From Reticulitermes lucifugus (taxonomy: Eukaryota > Arthropoda > Insecta > Blattodea > Rhinotermitidae), in contig JAKCWW010002367.1 of NCBI GenBank assembly GCA_026260175.1, forward strand, positions 1-58,309: DNA of 58,309 nucleotides, in the 5' to 3' direction. This document shows positions 1-11,959 of this stretch, in pieces. Each line of letters opens with the position of its first letter. Position 1 is the stretch's first letter. A program made the translations under genes and the position numbers. Under the pieces are notes generated by a model that saw only the letters and a list, made by a program, of their open reading frames with translations, searched no databases and was not told where the DNA came from.

Positions 1-3000
1 CATGTGAAACATTTTACACCTCTAACCGTAGGTAACTGTGTAACAATTATTGCTGATAGTATATGCAGTTCTTCAGCCTGATCCTTGAGCTACAGTTTCA
101 TGTAATTAAACGCCCTTAAGTAAGATCTATTTAAAGTACATCACTGCATGAGACGATTCACTATAACCCATTTGGACGAATGGGATCTCCTTAAATGACA
201 AATCAGGTAACCATAGCAACTGTATTTTTACTATACATTTAAGTTATGTATCAGAAGAAAAGCTCTGAAACTAAAAAATATCACATGTATTTTTATGCTG
301 CTGCATTTCTTGTTAGCATATTTTTCGCAAATAGAAGTTTTCGTTCCATGCGCACCATCACACCTCGCACGGTAGGCCTACCATTAGCCTGCTCTCCGCC
401 CGCACTGTACCCAGTCACCCAGTGTTTCTGAAACAAGGTCGCTGTATTTAACGTGGCAGAATCCGCAGAAGGTAACAATCTTCATTCTTATATATGACAG
501 TATATTTCCTCTGAGTCTGAAGATGAGGAAGATGGAATTCCTTTCGTTTTTTCACATCCGCCGTCCTCAGTAGAGCCGTCCTTTCTCCAGTTCTTTTCTG
601 CTATCGTTACCATACCACGAATTTTTAAGCTTGAAGATGGACCTATCCAAAGGCTGATGTCTGTGTAGTACTTGGATGACAATGTACATGTTAATTATTC
701 ACACAATTGTACGAGTACAACTTGCAAAATCTTATGTCACCCATAGTCATCTAACAGTAAGAGGCAAGGTCCTGCAACTTCGAGTGCCTGGAAGCGACGT
801 AGTCAGAACATGAAGGCACTTTTCGTTTATCAACCCACAATCAGTCATGGCGACTAAAGAACCCTTTGGAAAACCATCTGAAAATTCTAGACGACATTCC
901 TTCCCTTTGAAAATAGCTAATGGTGGAATAAAGTTCCCAACAGCATTTCTGCAGGCCGTGATAATAACACGTTCCGCCTTTCCACAGAAGTTGTGCAGTA
1001 CATGGCTTTACTTCACTTCTCGGCGAGCACTTTTTGGTCGGTTTATTGTTCAGCTGACAGTCGGACTCATCAACATTTGATACGAATTCTGGTGTGTTCA
1101 TTATACAAAGTTTCTCCGTCGTTCTTCGTCGTAAAGAAGTATCCCTCGCAGTAAAGTAATATCAAGAAACGTCTCGTCTACTTAGGCCACAGCGGCGAGT
1201 CAACAAAAAACTTATTTTCTTGTTATAATTGGGTTGCGCTTTCGGAATACTGTGAGCCAACAAAAACCTGCCTTTTATTAATAACAATAATAATTATTCG
1301 ATACCGTCAACACAACTATGCATTTATTATATAATATAAAGCTACGTGTTTCAGTCACAGGACCATATTCAGGCTAATATAAAGAACTTCTTACAGGTAA
1401 GAAAAAAATACAAATGCCAAATAATAGAAGTATTACATGTAACAAAAAAGGTGGGCATATGAATACTACAGAAAAATTCCATATTTATTTTGAAAGCGCA
1501 GAAAACCAGATCAGTGCTAGAAGCACCATAAAAACATATTCTTGATGTATTAGTGCAGAATAATTTATACAGATGACGCTTATAGGCTAGGCATAGTTAG
1601 GCCGTAGCATGCTAGACCAGTTTTAAGTTCGCGCGTGCCTCATAAACAAGGATACACACACGAGTAAAGAACCTAAAAAGTTAAAATTATAAAATATATT
1701 TAACAAATTTAATAATTTATAGGAATATAAATAATCTAGCATAGTTTTGGTTACAGATTATATAAAAACTCCATATGCAAACAAATGTACATAGAAGATA
1801 ATACGCATGGAAATAAGATTCGAAAAAGGAAAACATATTTAAATACGTGAGTACCACCAATACAATATCTGGCCCATATCGCAAAAACACTTAATAACTT
1901 CTTTAGAATAATTATACCCAATATTAATCTTACAGATACAGAGTAATGACTAATACACTACAGAACCAGACAGGTGTACCTACATCTTGCAGTGATCATA
2001 TAAACCAACGGAGAGTTCACTCACCTAAGGCGTCCACACACACATGATAACTTAAGAACGAAACATTGTTTCATTTAATACCATCAGTTTCATAATTTTA
2101 TAATTTTAATTTATAACGTCATCTACTGTTCGTGTGAAAATTTCTACATTTCAAACATTTTAACAGAATTCTCAATGTATGTAGAAAAATGGATTATCTT
2201 AAAACGATTTAGTACAGTAATTAACAAAACACAACATAAAGTTAATAAAGCTACCGACAAAAGTGTAATTTGTACAGTCAGAAATTGTGAAAGACTTAAA
2301 TGTGAGATTTCACGCGGAATATATTTGGCATTTGTATTTGATTTTCGTACGTGTAAGAAGTTCTTTATACTAGCCTGATAAACGGCCTCTGTGACAAACA
2401 TGTAGTTTTATATTATATAATAAACGTATAATTGTGCTGATTGTATTGAATAATTATAACATATAAACACAACGGAACGTCTCCTATGAAGCGCTGTTTT
2501 ATTATTTATTGAGACGTCGTTTTTTATCCCATCTGACTGTGCAGAAGTGAACGCAGACTTTATAGCATCATGTGAATCGGTTCCAAATCCACGTGCGGAT
2601 AATCTCAGAATACTCCACACAAACAGCTGTAATCCTTCAGAAATATGGGTTGTCCTCCATTTCCCAACGGCGTGTTCAGGTCACACTGCAACCCTCTTTA
2701 AGAGCAAGAATAAGACACTCCAAACAGTTCTGCAGCACGTCCCGAAATCTTCCCATCCCGAAAACCTTTGACAGCTATCTGCATATCTTACCATCAAGGA
2801 AGACTGCGTCTTCCTTTCCTACTTCACCATCTACACCAAACATAAATATCTCCGACCATACGTTGGGAGTTACATGTGTACAGAATACTGACCATATTCA
2901 CTCAAAATTTGTGATTCTATTCAGCCTTACATTTCTCACTCCCAACTGCTTTCGTCGTGTCTTCTCCCTTCCAGCTGTGAAAACCCGCAATGAACGCAAC

Positions 3001-3200
3001 GAACTCGGCAACGTGGGACGAACGACGCTGCTGTTTACACAGGAGCGCAGCGTGGGCCTCACTGGCCATGTCGCATTTTACCTCAAGCTTCAATTCATGT
3101 GGCCGCGGCTGTAGTAACGCTCTAACGATAAAGAAAAATTTACATCACAAGCTGAAAATGAGGCTACGTCAAAGCTTTGGTCCACCAACATCCGTGTAAA
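1..3200. other. No supported gene
   Basis: Apart from the small repeat at 1335-1385, nothing recognisable. 1390-2470 is AT-rich; 2530-3190 is less so, with a 180-codon ORF (2572-3114) that has no domain, signal or coding bias I can defend. Confidence 0.6.
1335..1385 (-). repeat. Dispersed repeat with CTGANNA...GAAAC motif
   Basis: On the minus strand CTGAATATGGTCCTGTGACTGAAAC: the segment between the two blocks can pair GGUC with GACU. It belongs with similar motifs at 9431, 20168, 35395 and 48619. Confidence 0.45.
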
Positions 3201-3329
3201 CAGAATGGGTAGTCGAGAGGGAAGTGGAATGGGGAGAAGTCTAGCTGCTCGAAGTACATGTGCAAGGAATCAATCCATGAGGCCTCCCATAAATCCAACA
3301 CCTCGTCCGCACCTCAGGGTTATGTGGGA

Positions 3330-3665
3330 TGGTAACAGGTGTGGAGGGGGTGCCCTGAGGGGGGGGGCTACTCTGACACATGCTGGCAATCTGTACCCTG
3401 GGTCATGTGGGAGGTGGTAACAGGTGTGGAGGGGGGGCTACTCATGCTGGCAATCTGTACCCTGGGTCACGTGGGAGGTGGTAACAGGTGTGGAGGGGGT
3501 GCCCTGAGGGTGCTATTCTGACACATGGTGGCAATCTGAACCCTGGGTCACGTGGGAGGTGTAACAGGTGTGGAGGAGATGCCCTGAGGGGGCTATTCTG
3601 ACACATGCTGGCAATCTGTACCCTGGGTCACGTGGGAGGTGGTAACAGGTGTGGAGGGGATACCT
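3330..3665. repeat. G-rich tandem array
   Basis: About four copies of a 64-84-bp unit: GTAACAGGTGTGGAGGGGG ... CTGACACATGCTGGCAATCT ... CCCTGGGTCACGTGGGAGG. Unit starts near 3332, 3416, 3480, 3558 and 3640. ORFs across it are repeat artefacts. Confidence 0.9.
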
Positions 3666-3939
3666 GTAGAAGGTTACTACGACACACGCTCGCTAACGGG
3701 GCTCTGGTCTACCCAAGCCAAGGTGGAAGTTATCGTGCCGAAGGCTGCATGGCACCGGGATAGTCAATAGCAGTGTCGTGAACGATCCCCTTGGGGAACC
3801 AGGCCGCACATCATTGCATGTAGGCTTTCCGTCCGCGTGGGGCTCCGTGGATGATGACTGTATGCTTTTCCCCGTGTGTTGTGGGAGAGCTCCTTAAGTG
3901 GGGGCTCCGAGAGATATGAATGAATGAATTAATTAATTA

Positions 3940-4850
3940 ATCAATGGCTCTGGAAACGGAGCATTGTCTTTTATAGGAGCTGCCCAAAGGCTCCTACGGA
4001 TGTCCAAGGGCTTGTCTGGCTTACAGGCGGCTCTGGAACAGAATGGGGGACTGAGGCTCTTCGGGTAAAGATATATGTAAAGGAACGCTCTGGAAAGGCG
4101 CATCTCTCTCCATAGGGGCCCCGTCGGGGAACATGGAGGCAGGCTCCTTTACCGGGGACATAGAAGGGTGAGTTTCTATTTTATTAGCAGACCTTTTTCA
4201 TTAGGGCTCCGAGAGATATGTAAAAGAAGGCTCTGGGACGGGTGTCTCCATAGGGACCCCGCTGGGTAAACTTGGAGGAGGGACTCCTTTATCGGGGACT
4301 TCGAGAGACAGGTAAAAGAAGGCTCTGGAGGGGGAGAGTCTCTCTCTCTATGGGGGCTCTGAGAGGGGAACATGGAGGGGGGGCTCCTTTACTGGGGACT
4401 TTGAACGATATGTACAAGAAGGTTATGGTGCCGGGCATCTCTCTCTATGGGGGAACTTGGAGGGGGGACTTCTTCACTGGGGACTTTGAGAGACAGGTAA
4501 AAGAAGGCTCTGGAAACGGAGCGTCTCTTTCTGTGGGAGCTCTGCGAGGGGAAACTGGAAGAAGGGCTCCTTTGCTGGAGACTTATAAAGATATATAAAA
4601 GAAGGCTCTGGAAATGGAACATCTTTCTGTATGTAGGGGCTTCGTAAGGGGAACCTAGAGGGGGGTATCTTTACTGGGGACTCTGAGAGACATGTCAGGG
4701 AAGGCTTTGGAAGGGGAGCATCTCTCTCTTTACAGAGGCTCCGTGAGGGGAAACTGGAGGGAGGGCTCCCATACTGAGGACTCCAAGAGACATGTAATAG
4801 AAGGCTCTGGAAAAGGAGCATTTCTTTTTACAGGGGCTAGAAGAGGAACC
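3940..4850. repeat. ~97-bp tandem array (8-9 units)
   Basis: AGGTAAAAGAAGGCTCTGGA recurs near 4077, 4216, 4311, 4410, 4496, 4593, 4690 and 4791, each followed by GGAGC.TCTCTCT, a GGGGCTC block, GGGGAAC.TGGAG and GGGCTCCTTTACTGGGGA. Because the unit is not far from a multiple of three, repetitive ORFs run on both strands (4272-4598 plus, 4474-4821 minus). I see no support for them being genes. Confidence 0.9.
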
Positions 4851-4859
4851 GAAATTTAA

Positions 4860-5175
4860 TTAGAAAAGGAGGGCTCGGCCAATATGTTGACTGGGCCGGA
4901 ACCTGTACTTGATATATTTTTCTGTTATGTATAACTTAGAGGGTTCGTGGCCTTATGCTGGGCCACAACACTCTAAGAAAGCATCTGCATTTTGGGGGGC
5001 ACGAAAGGCCTGTTAAAAAGGCCTACGTGTATCAGGCATCTAAGGGCTCGAACCCATTGGGTATTCTATTCTAATCAATCCACGAGACTTATTTCCTTGG
5101 CCTCGGTATAACTTTGTTAACCTCTAATAATAAATATGTATCTAGAATGAAATAGAGATAAAAACCAATGAAACA
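4860..5175. other. No supported feature
   Basis: Sequence between the 97-bp array and the 5.2-kb repeat modules. Only GGGCCGGAACCTG and GCTGGGCCACAAC stand out; nothing recognised. Confidence 0.6.
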
Positions 5176-5179
5176 CACA

Positions 5180-6790
5180 TCGGAAATTACGTATCTGCAA
5201 CATGTGCATGCAGCTCCAAACTGGAACACAACTTCCCATTCTTGTACAAACGTACAAATACTACTTACTACTCAACAATGCAAACAAGAACGTAGAAAGT
5301 GTACCACATAACGTACGGCTTAAAATTTTCAACGATTCTCTGATGTTTTTAATTTATTTAAGAACGAGTGTAATAAAATGCAAAGTAAAGTTTCCAATAT
5401 CAAATTTCAATAAAGTCTGTGAAAAGCTTTATCGGCCACACGGAATAGTCCATTCACAGCCTTACGCAACAAGCGGTTTACTTTCAATTAATATGGCTAA
5501 AATTCGGAATTACCTGACAAATTGTAGTGAAAGTTTCCCACGCCGAATGTCAACAATATCAGTGCAACGATTTATGTGATACACGTAGAAGTCCATTTAT
5601 GGCGTTATGTAAACTAGGCTTCATTGTGGATCAACATACCTGCAAATCGAACTTCCCAACAACTTTTGCTGCAAATCTTCCATTCAAAATTTCAACAAAA
5701 TGTGTGAAATGGTTTATGGGATACAAAAAGTCTATTCATGTATGGCCCTACATTAAACTAGACTTTATTATGAATTAACTGGCAGATAAATGTCGGTTGT
5801 CCTCCATATCAAATATCATTCAATTCTGTGGCAAGTCAATTTACGTGAATCAAACGTAATAAGGATCAATACACTTTCAAAAAGATAAATTGCAAAACCA
5901 CTTTTGGTGGAAGTCTTCTGTGAACTACAAGTAAGTCCGTGAAACGGTTTATTGTATATATCGGAAGTTCACTTACTGTCTTATGTAAACCAGGCTTTCT
6001 TATGGATCAGTACTGGCGAGGAGTGGAAATACCGGGCAAATTGTAGTACAAATCGCCAGGTCTTCAAGATAAAGTGTCTACTACACAAGACGACTGCAAA
6101 TGGTGAACTCCGTGACGTAGTACACAGATTTCTACCAAGGCACTCTTTATTTTCAAAATTTCATACGGTTTCACGGTGCAAATGCAAATGTAATTTCACT
6201 GACGCCCACAAAAATACGCCTGCCCTGCGACGACTTTCATGGAAATACACATACTCAGAAGTATCATGTGCAGATCTCTTAGACTGGAAGAACATAAATT
6301 AAATCATTTACGCTCCGAACTGACGTGTGGATTTCACTGCGCCAACTTTCACGAAATTCAAAAGCATCCAACAAATTTTAGTGGACATCTCCTGTGCCTA
6401 ATTTTATCCAAAATGGGTACAAAATGCAGTAAATAGGGTAAATGTTTATTTACGTCCTTACGTACAGTATGGGCTTCGCTGCACAGATTTTCACAAAACT
6501 CGCAATACTCAACAGCAATATGTGAAGATATTCTACACCGAACTTCACTCATCAGTTCAGAAGCAAGGGAGGTATGGGTAGAAATTCATTAACGCCCTAA
6601 GTGACGTATGATTGTCACTGGGCCAATTTTCACGAAACTCACGCTAGCTTGACAGTTCTTGTGATGAGCTCCTACATCGAATTGCATGAAAATCCAGCAC
6701 ACGGTTTAGAAGCAGATACTACGGCACTGACGGACGGACGTCATCTCCACATAAGGCCTTCATTTTTAACTTCGTGAATCACACCCAAAA
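5180..6790. repeat. Unclassified dispersed repeat, several modules
   Basis: Degenerate modules recur with CTCCGTG.., TTTCACGAAACTC, CAATTTTCACGAAACTCACG, CATGAAAATCCA and a closing GACGGACGGACG. The stretch 6176-6760 is a diverged copy of 20275-20865 (shared AATGTAATTTCACTGACGCC, GCTTCGCTGCAC.GATTTTCAC). Confidence 0.65.
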
Positions 6791-8470
6791 TGAGTTCGCA
6801 ATATTCTTAATTGCTGACATACAAAACATTTCATAACGAACTGGAGGTATGTTAATGATTTAGCTCCATACCGAATTTCAAATGCCTAGTTAGGATTTTT
6901 TATTATCTACCGCTATCAAACTGGAAGCAAAATATTACATTCTTAAAAAAAAAAAAAGGAACTATTTGCTCTAGGACCTGTTCCCATGCGTCACTTCAAT
7001 ATTCTGTACGAAGTGACGTTGCCACTTCACAAGTTCACGCGTCTGCCATGTACAAGCTATTGTTATTGGCGCTCGTATAGACATTACCAGATTCCGGTGA
7101 CCACTAACAACATAACGTCCGAAAAATCGCGAAAATCGGTCAACGTGTTTCAGATTTGAAAGGAGGGACAAACACACAGCATGGTGTTATTATATTACAA
7201 CTATCTGTCCTTTACAAGCGCAAGTAGGTAAAAACACACACACACAACAAAGTCGTCTGCTAAACAGTATTCTTAGATAGGCAATTTACGCCGTTACACT
7301 TAACATCCCGAAAGCTTATCCTCACAAATTCGTTCATCCAAAGTTCAGTCACTGCGCCGGAATTCCTGGTAGAACGAAAGGTTACTGAACGTCGTGGTCG
7401 ACTGGTTAGCACTCCATGGTATCTGGAAGGTGCAGAGTTCAAAGTAAGGTCCGACAACCGGCTATTGATACCGCGGTTTTTTTCAGTCCCTCTGTGCAAA
7501 TTACAACATATTACCCTATATCATGTCACGATCGTTCCCTACTACATCCTGTCCCATTAATTTATTTACTAATCATCCCATATTCGAAGCTATACAATCT
7601 CAGCAAATAAAACCGTCGTTGCAGAAACCAAGAATAACAATGGCAAAAAAGATTCAAACCAACCAAAACCGATGTGAAGACAGGGAGTGATTCATGGCTT
7701 AACCGAATGTTCTAGTTGCGGTGTAACTTTGTTAAAATTAGCAACTGACTGTCACACGTTTTCAGCAGTCAGTCCCATGCCTTTCATACTGGCGGCCTTC
7801 TTGCAAACATATCAGTGGACCAAGAGGTAATCTGTCTGTGCAAAATCATGGCGTTCCAGCGTGAGACCTTCCTGCTCTCGGGCAGTGAATGAAAGCAGGT
7901 AAAACAAACTGACTATGAAACGCAATTAAACCATTACAACAGATGAAAGGTTACGAAACACATGCATTCATACCGTAACGTCATTCCATGCAAGAAACAC
8001 AGGATGAATAAAATAACAAGTTGAGAAGTGTACGCATAGCGTTACAGTTGAGGCGTCTTCGCTGTGTTATTTATTGCCTTTGGATTGTAAACTCGTGAAT
8101 ACTTACAAATAGCGTCGAAGTGATAATTTCAGGTAAAACGCTGATAAACACGAGCACTTTAACTGTGGATTTCCACTTTCTACACAACAAACACATTACA
8201 CCTGAAATCAAATGAATGAAAAACAAGTAATCAAATATTATGACATCTGTCACCTTACAGTAAATAAACACGCAAATATTCAATGTCAATGGATCCTATG
8301 GCCAGAAATGAAAAACAGCCCACATACTGAACGAATAAACAAAGGACATTAACGCTTCACTCTGCAGTGTTACAGCACACACATACTACAAGATAGTTAT
8401 ATACACGTTTTAACTATTTAAGCCGCAAGATAACAAATGGTACAAGATGTACATGTGAAATTAAATCCAG
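6790..8470. other. No supported gene
   Basis: 7017-7090 (CACTTCACAAGTTCACGCG, CTGCCA, GGCGCTCGT) resembles 11648-11705, so it is probably an old repeat; 7388-7475 is SINE-like. The rest is unrecognised. Confidence 0.55.
7388..7475 (+). repeat. SINE-like tRNA head fragment
   Basis: GTCGTGGTCGACTGGTTAGC (A box) and GGTGCAGAGTTCAAAGTAAG (degenerate B box) with tRNA-like spacing; no clear body follows. Confidence 0.4.
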
Positions 8471-8479
8471 GACTGCCAT

Positions 8480-9015
8480 GCCAAAAGCAGCAATCAACAA
8501 GAAGAAGGCCCTTTTCACCAACAAATTGGACTCAAATTTAAGGAAGAAACTAGCAAAGTGTTATATTTGGAGCATACGTTTGTATGGTGCTGGAACTTGG
8601 ACACTTCGGAAAGTATATTAGAAATACGGTACCAGGAAAGTTTTGAAATGTGGTGCTGGAGAAGGATGGAGAAGATCTGTTGGACCAATCGTATGAAAAA
8701 TTAATGAAATATTACACAGAGCCAAGGAGGAAAGGAATATCCTACATACAATAAAAGGAATAAAGGCTAACTGGACTTTTCACATCTTGTGTAGGAACTG
8801 CCTTCTAAAACACGTTATCGAACGAAAGATACAAGCGGCGGAAATACGAGGAAAAAGGCGTAAGCAGCTACTGGATGACCTCAAGGAAAAGAGAGGACAG
8901 GCCTACTGTAAATTAAAAGAAGAAGCACTTTATCGCACTCTGCGGAGAACTCGCTTTGAAAGAGGCTATGGACCTGTCTTAAGACACACTACGGAAGGAA
9001 GGAATGAATGAATAT
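8480..9015 (+). mobile_element. LINE 3' end: reverse-transcriptase C-terminus
   Basis: Fragments: KKALFTNKLDSNLRKKLAKC, YIWSIRLYGAGTWTLRK, SFEMWCWRRMEKICWTN, ERNILHTIKGIKANWTFH, RNCLLKHVIERKIQ, RRKQLLDDLKEKRGQAYCKL. This is the typical tail of the same broad LINE group (LYGAETWTL, MW.WRRMEK..WTD, LDDLK..RGY..LK). It ends in an AATG-type microsatellite tail. Frameshifted and inactive. Confidence 0.8.
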
Positions 9016-9419
9016 ATATAATAATTTATATACGCACACACACAGACATGCAAATATACCACCAGAGTAGACATACAGTCCGCCCCCCCCCCCATGATTA
9101 TTAGCGAAGAACTACCAGATCTCGTAACACGGATCCAGTACGTATTTTATCAAAAAAACAGTCAACAGGGAATCAGGTCTGCCAGTTATTAACACAGTAC
9201 ACTCTTACACGGAAAATACTGGCCACTCTTAACAATAATGGCACATATCACGTGCCAAACTTTGTTCCGCATTTCGTCCCGGAAAATAATTCAGAATGGC
9301 CTGCCACAAAGCTGCCTTCTGTCAAAAGAAAGGAATCCAGTCCGAAAGCACATACAACAAATCACAAATTACACACCAACGAAATTTACTATGTTTTTTT
9401 CATTTTTTTTATTCTTTAA

Positions 9420-9475
9420 CACCTACATATGTTTCAGCCCTTACAAGGCCATCTTCAGGGGGCTCGTAGTCTACA
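9420..9475 (-). repeat. Dispersed repeat with CTGAAGA...GAAAC motif
   Basis: The minus strand reads CTGAAGATGG, CCTTGTAAGGGCT, GAAACATATG. The central part folds GGCCUU with AAGGGC (one mismatch). Core letters match the hammerhead pattern CUGANGA...GAAA. Confidence 0.5.
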
Positions 9476-9479
9476 TTTA

Positions 9480-11690
9480 CTTTACATACATTGTTGTCTG
9501 CTATTATGTTTGTTATCACATATAGTCAAGTTTCATAATCATTTATATTACAGTTATTTACAATTTGTATTTAAATACATAAAACACAGATTATAAAATC
9601 CCTAAATAAGGTTCGTCAATATTTTCGTAGTAAAAAGATAAAATGAAGCAATATGGTTTTTTAAGATGTGTCTTCTACCATTAGCTTGTTATTGGCAGTT
9701 GGTTCAGTATATATAGGTAATCAGTCACGTAAAACAGGTCCTGTTTGTGTTGTGAGGTCCAGTGGTGCGGTATGTACTGCAACAAAGTTCGGTATTCTGT
9801 ACGTTTAGAGACCACTGACCCACGTGGCCTTATCTACGCCAATGACACACACACATTAAACCGGCAATTACATATATCACGAGAAGTGTGTTTTTATTAC
9901 TTATCAACAGACGTTGGAAGTTTTTCATAATAATCCGTAAATTGATTACTGGCACGAGATTTATCACATTTATCACTTTCTTTTGTAATTATATGTAATT
10001 ACCGGTTATCGTTCACAATTATCAATTATTTAGTTGTGCCATACATTAATACTGAGATAACAAGTTTGTAAAATAAAAGGCGGTGGCATTTTACGAAAAT
10101 TTGAAATATTGCGAATTAAAAAATTAAAAAGAAAATTAAGCAAAGAGATAGCACGTCCTAATTAGGCGCCTGTTGCCTCTCCTGTTCCTTCAATGTTGTC
10201 GGAATATGATATTTTTACTCTTTTCAGGCAGTACAGTACATTAATACGATCCTCATTAAATTAACTTTTACTGTTTATGTATTTATCATGTGCTTAAAAA
10301 GTATGTTTAAGAGCAAAATAAGCTACAATAGTTGCGGAGTTATGCGCTCCGAGAACGCATCCCCACTACTTTACGTTTATTCCTATGAGTAAATTAGTCT
10401 TGAGTTATGCGAGTTTTGAATTATGCTAGGTCTTCATGAACGCATCCCTCGCACAAAATGCGACCGCACTGTATACAGTGCGTGTGAGTATATATATATA
10501 TATATATATATGCGTGTGTGTGTAAGCGTGTGTGTGTGTACGCGCGTGTGTGTACATATACGAGTACGTGTGTGTGTGTGTGTGTGTGTGTGTGTCATAC
10601 AGCTTACGAGATCTGATGTTCTCATAACGGCGCTGACGAAGATTCCTGGATGTCAACTGGAAAATAGTTACTAGTCGACACGGCGTAACACACCGAAATA
10701 CAAGAGACTTACAAACTCATACTTTAATACACCACTAGTACCTTCAAAAATAAAACAAACTTTTTCAAAGTCAGTATAAACGCAATGAAGACTTTGTTTC
10801 TCGCGTAGGATGATGATGATCAACCCCTGGCCTGAAGCTGAAGACACGGAAATAAACGTATGTTCGGAACCATTTTTGAACTGTTTCACACATAACTCCG
10901 TACAAGTAAACACACAGTCCCTTCGCTTGCACTACCTCGAAAACCGTAAAATGTACAAACAATACGTAGAACTTAAACAGTGTGTCATTCTACTCTCCAA
11001 CTCTGTACGAGACTTTTTCACTTCAATTTCGCATGTTTATCAACAATGACAGTTAATCAACAAACAAGCTTAATTGAGAAAGCAACGCACAGTAGGTTAA
11101 GCCAACATGTACATACTAACAACACACTGGTCACAGAACAGCATGGTTGCTTTTCAGTTGCTTTGCAGATTCCGATCAAATCAACAAGCTTAATCAACAA
11201 ACAAAAATTTCACTCAGCGAGTTGCGTCTGTTAACTCTGTCCGATCTTAACCAAAACTGAAATGGCAGAGCAATTTTTCATACAATTTCCCCAACATCAA
11301 ACTTTAAGAAAATTCGTTTAACGATTATCAAGATGTGGACTGCGCTATTTTAATATTTGCTCACTCCCTTGTATTATTTAGTTCATATTCTTCGTTTCTT
11401 ACCTTCCCTCAACCATACACGTATAATAAACTACTTATGAAGAAACGAACTAGTGGCCGGTATTTTAATATAACAGAAATAGCCGCGCACAAAAATCTAC
11501 AATTAACAATTTGTGTTTTCCCTATCCTAGCAACGGCGCTACAGTATATTCCCCCCCCCCCAAGCAGGATAAAACTGTTTACGATTTCCCCATGTATTCT
11601 TTGGATTTTCTGCCGAGATTAATGTACAGTTCGCATCGTTGATTATCACTTCACAAGCTCACGCGACTGCCACATTCTAATTACTGATTA
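9480..11690. other. No supported gene
   Basis: AT-rich with the compound microsatellite at 10490 and poly-C at 11550. ORFs of 80-95 codons have no recognisable content. Confidence 0.55.
10490..10596. repeat. Compound microsatellite (TA)n / (TG)n
   Basis: About 11 TA units, then interrupted TG/CG tracts, then about 17 TG units. ORFs with TH or VC runs here are artefacts. Confidence 0.95.
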
Positions 11691-11704
11691 TAAGGTTGCT
11701 CGTG

Positions 11705-11955
11705 CGCACGCAATGAAGTAGAGTGGAGGTACAGCTCCAGTCATTCTCAACCTCGCCATCAGCTCAAGCTGAGCAGTCAGCTCCACGTCCCGGCCGCTTT
11801 ACGCTGGCAACCACTGGATAGGAGGTCGGGTGGGCCTCAGAACCAATAGCGGTGCACAGAGAGTAGCGAAAAGTCTCTTGCCCATGCCGGGAAACGAAAG
11901 ACTCCTCGTTCACCCAGCCCACAGTCTAATCACTACACCGACTACGCAATCCCCG
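11705..11955 (-). mobile_element. SINE, family-1-like
   Basis: Shares GTGGAGGTACAGCTCC, CGTCCCGGCCGCTTTACG and GGTGGGCCTCAGAACC-type body; the right end (minus strand GGGATTGCGTAGTCGGTGTA) is the tRNA-like head. Confidence 0.68.
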
Positions 11956-11959
11956 CTGC

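Noticed and set aside
2572-3114. 180-codon ORF
   Set aside because: No recognisable domain, low plausibility composition, overlapping ORFs in other frames; not supported as a gene.
4272-4821. Repetitive ORFs of 108 and 115 codons on opposite strands
   Set aside because: Produced by the 97-bp tandem array; both strands stay open for the same reason and no start or domain is supported.
10423-10674. Overlapping ORFs on both strands with TH/VC runs
   Set aside because: They are translations of the (TA)n/(TG)n microsatellite.
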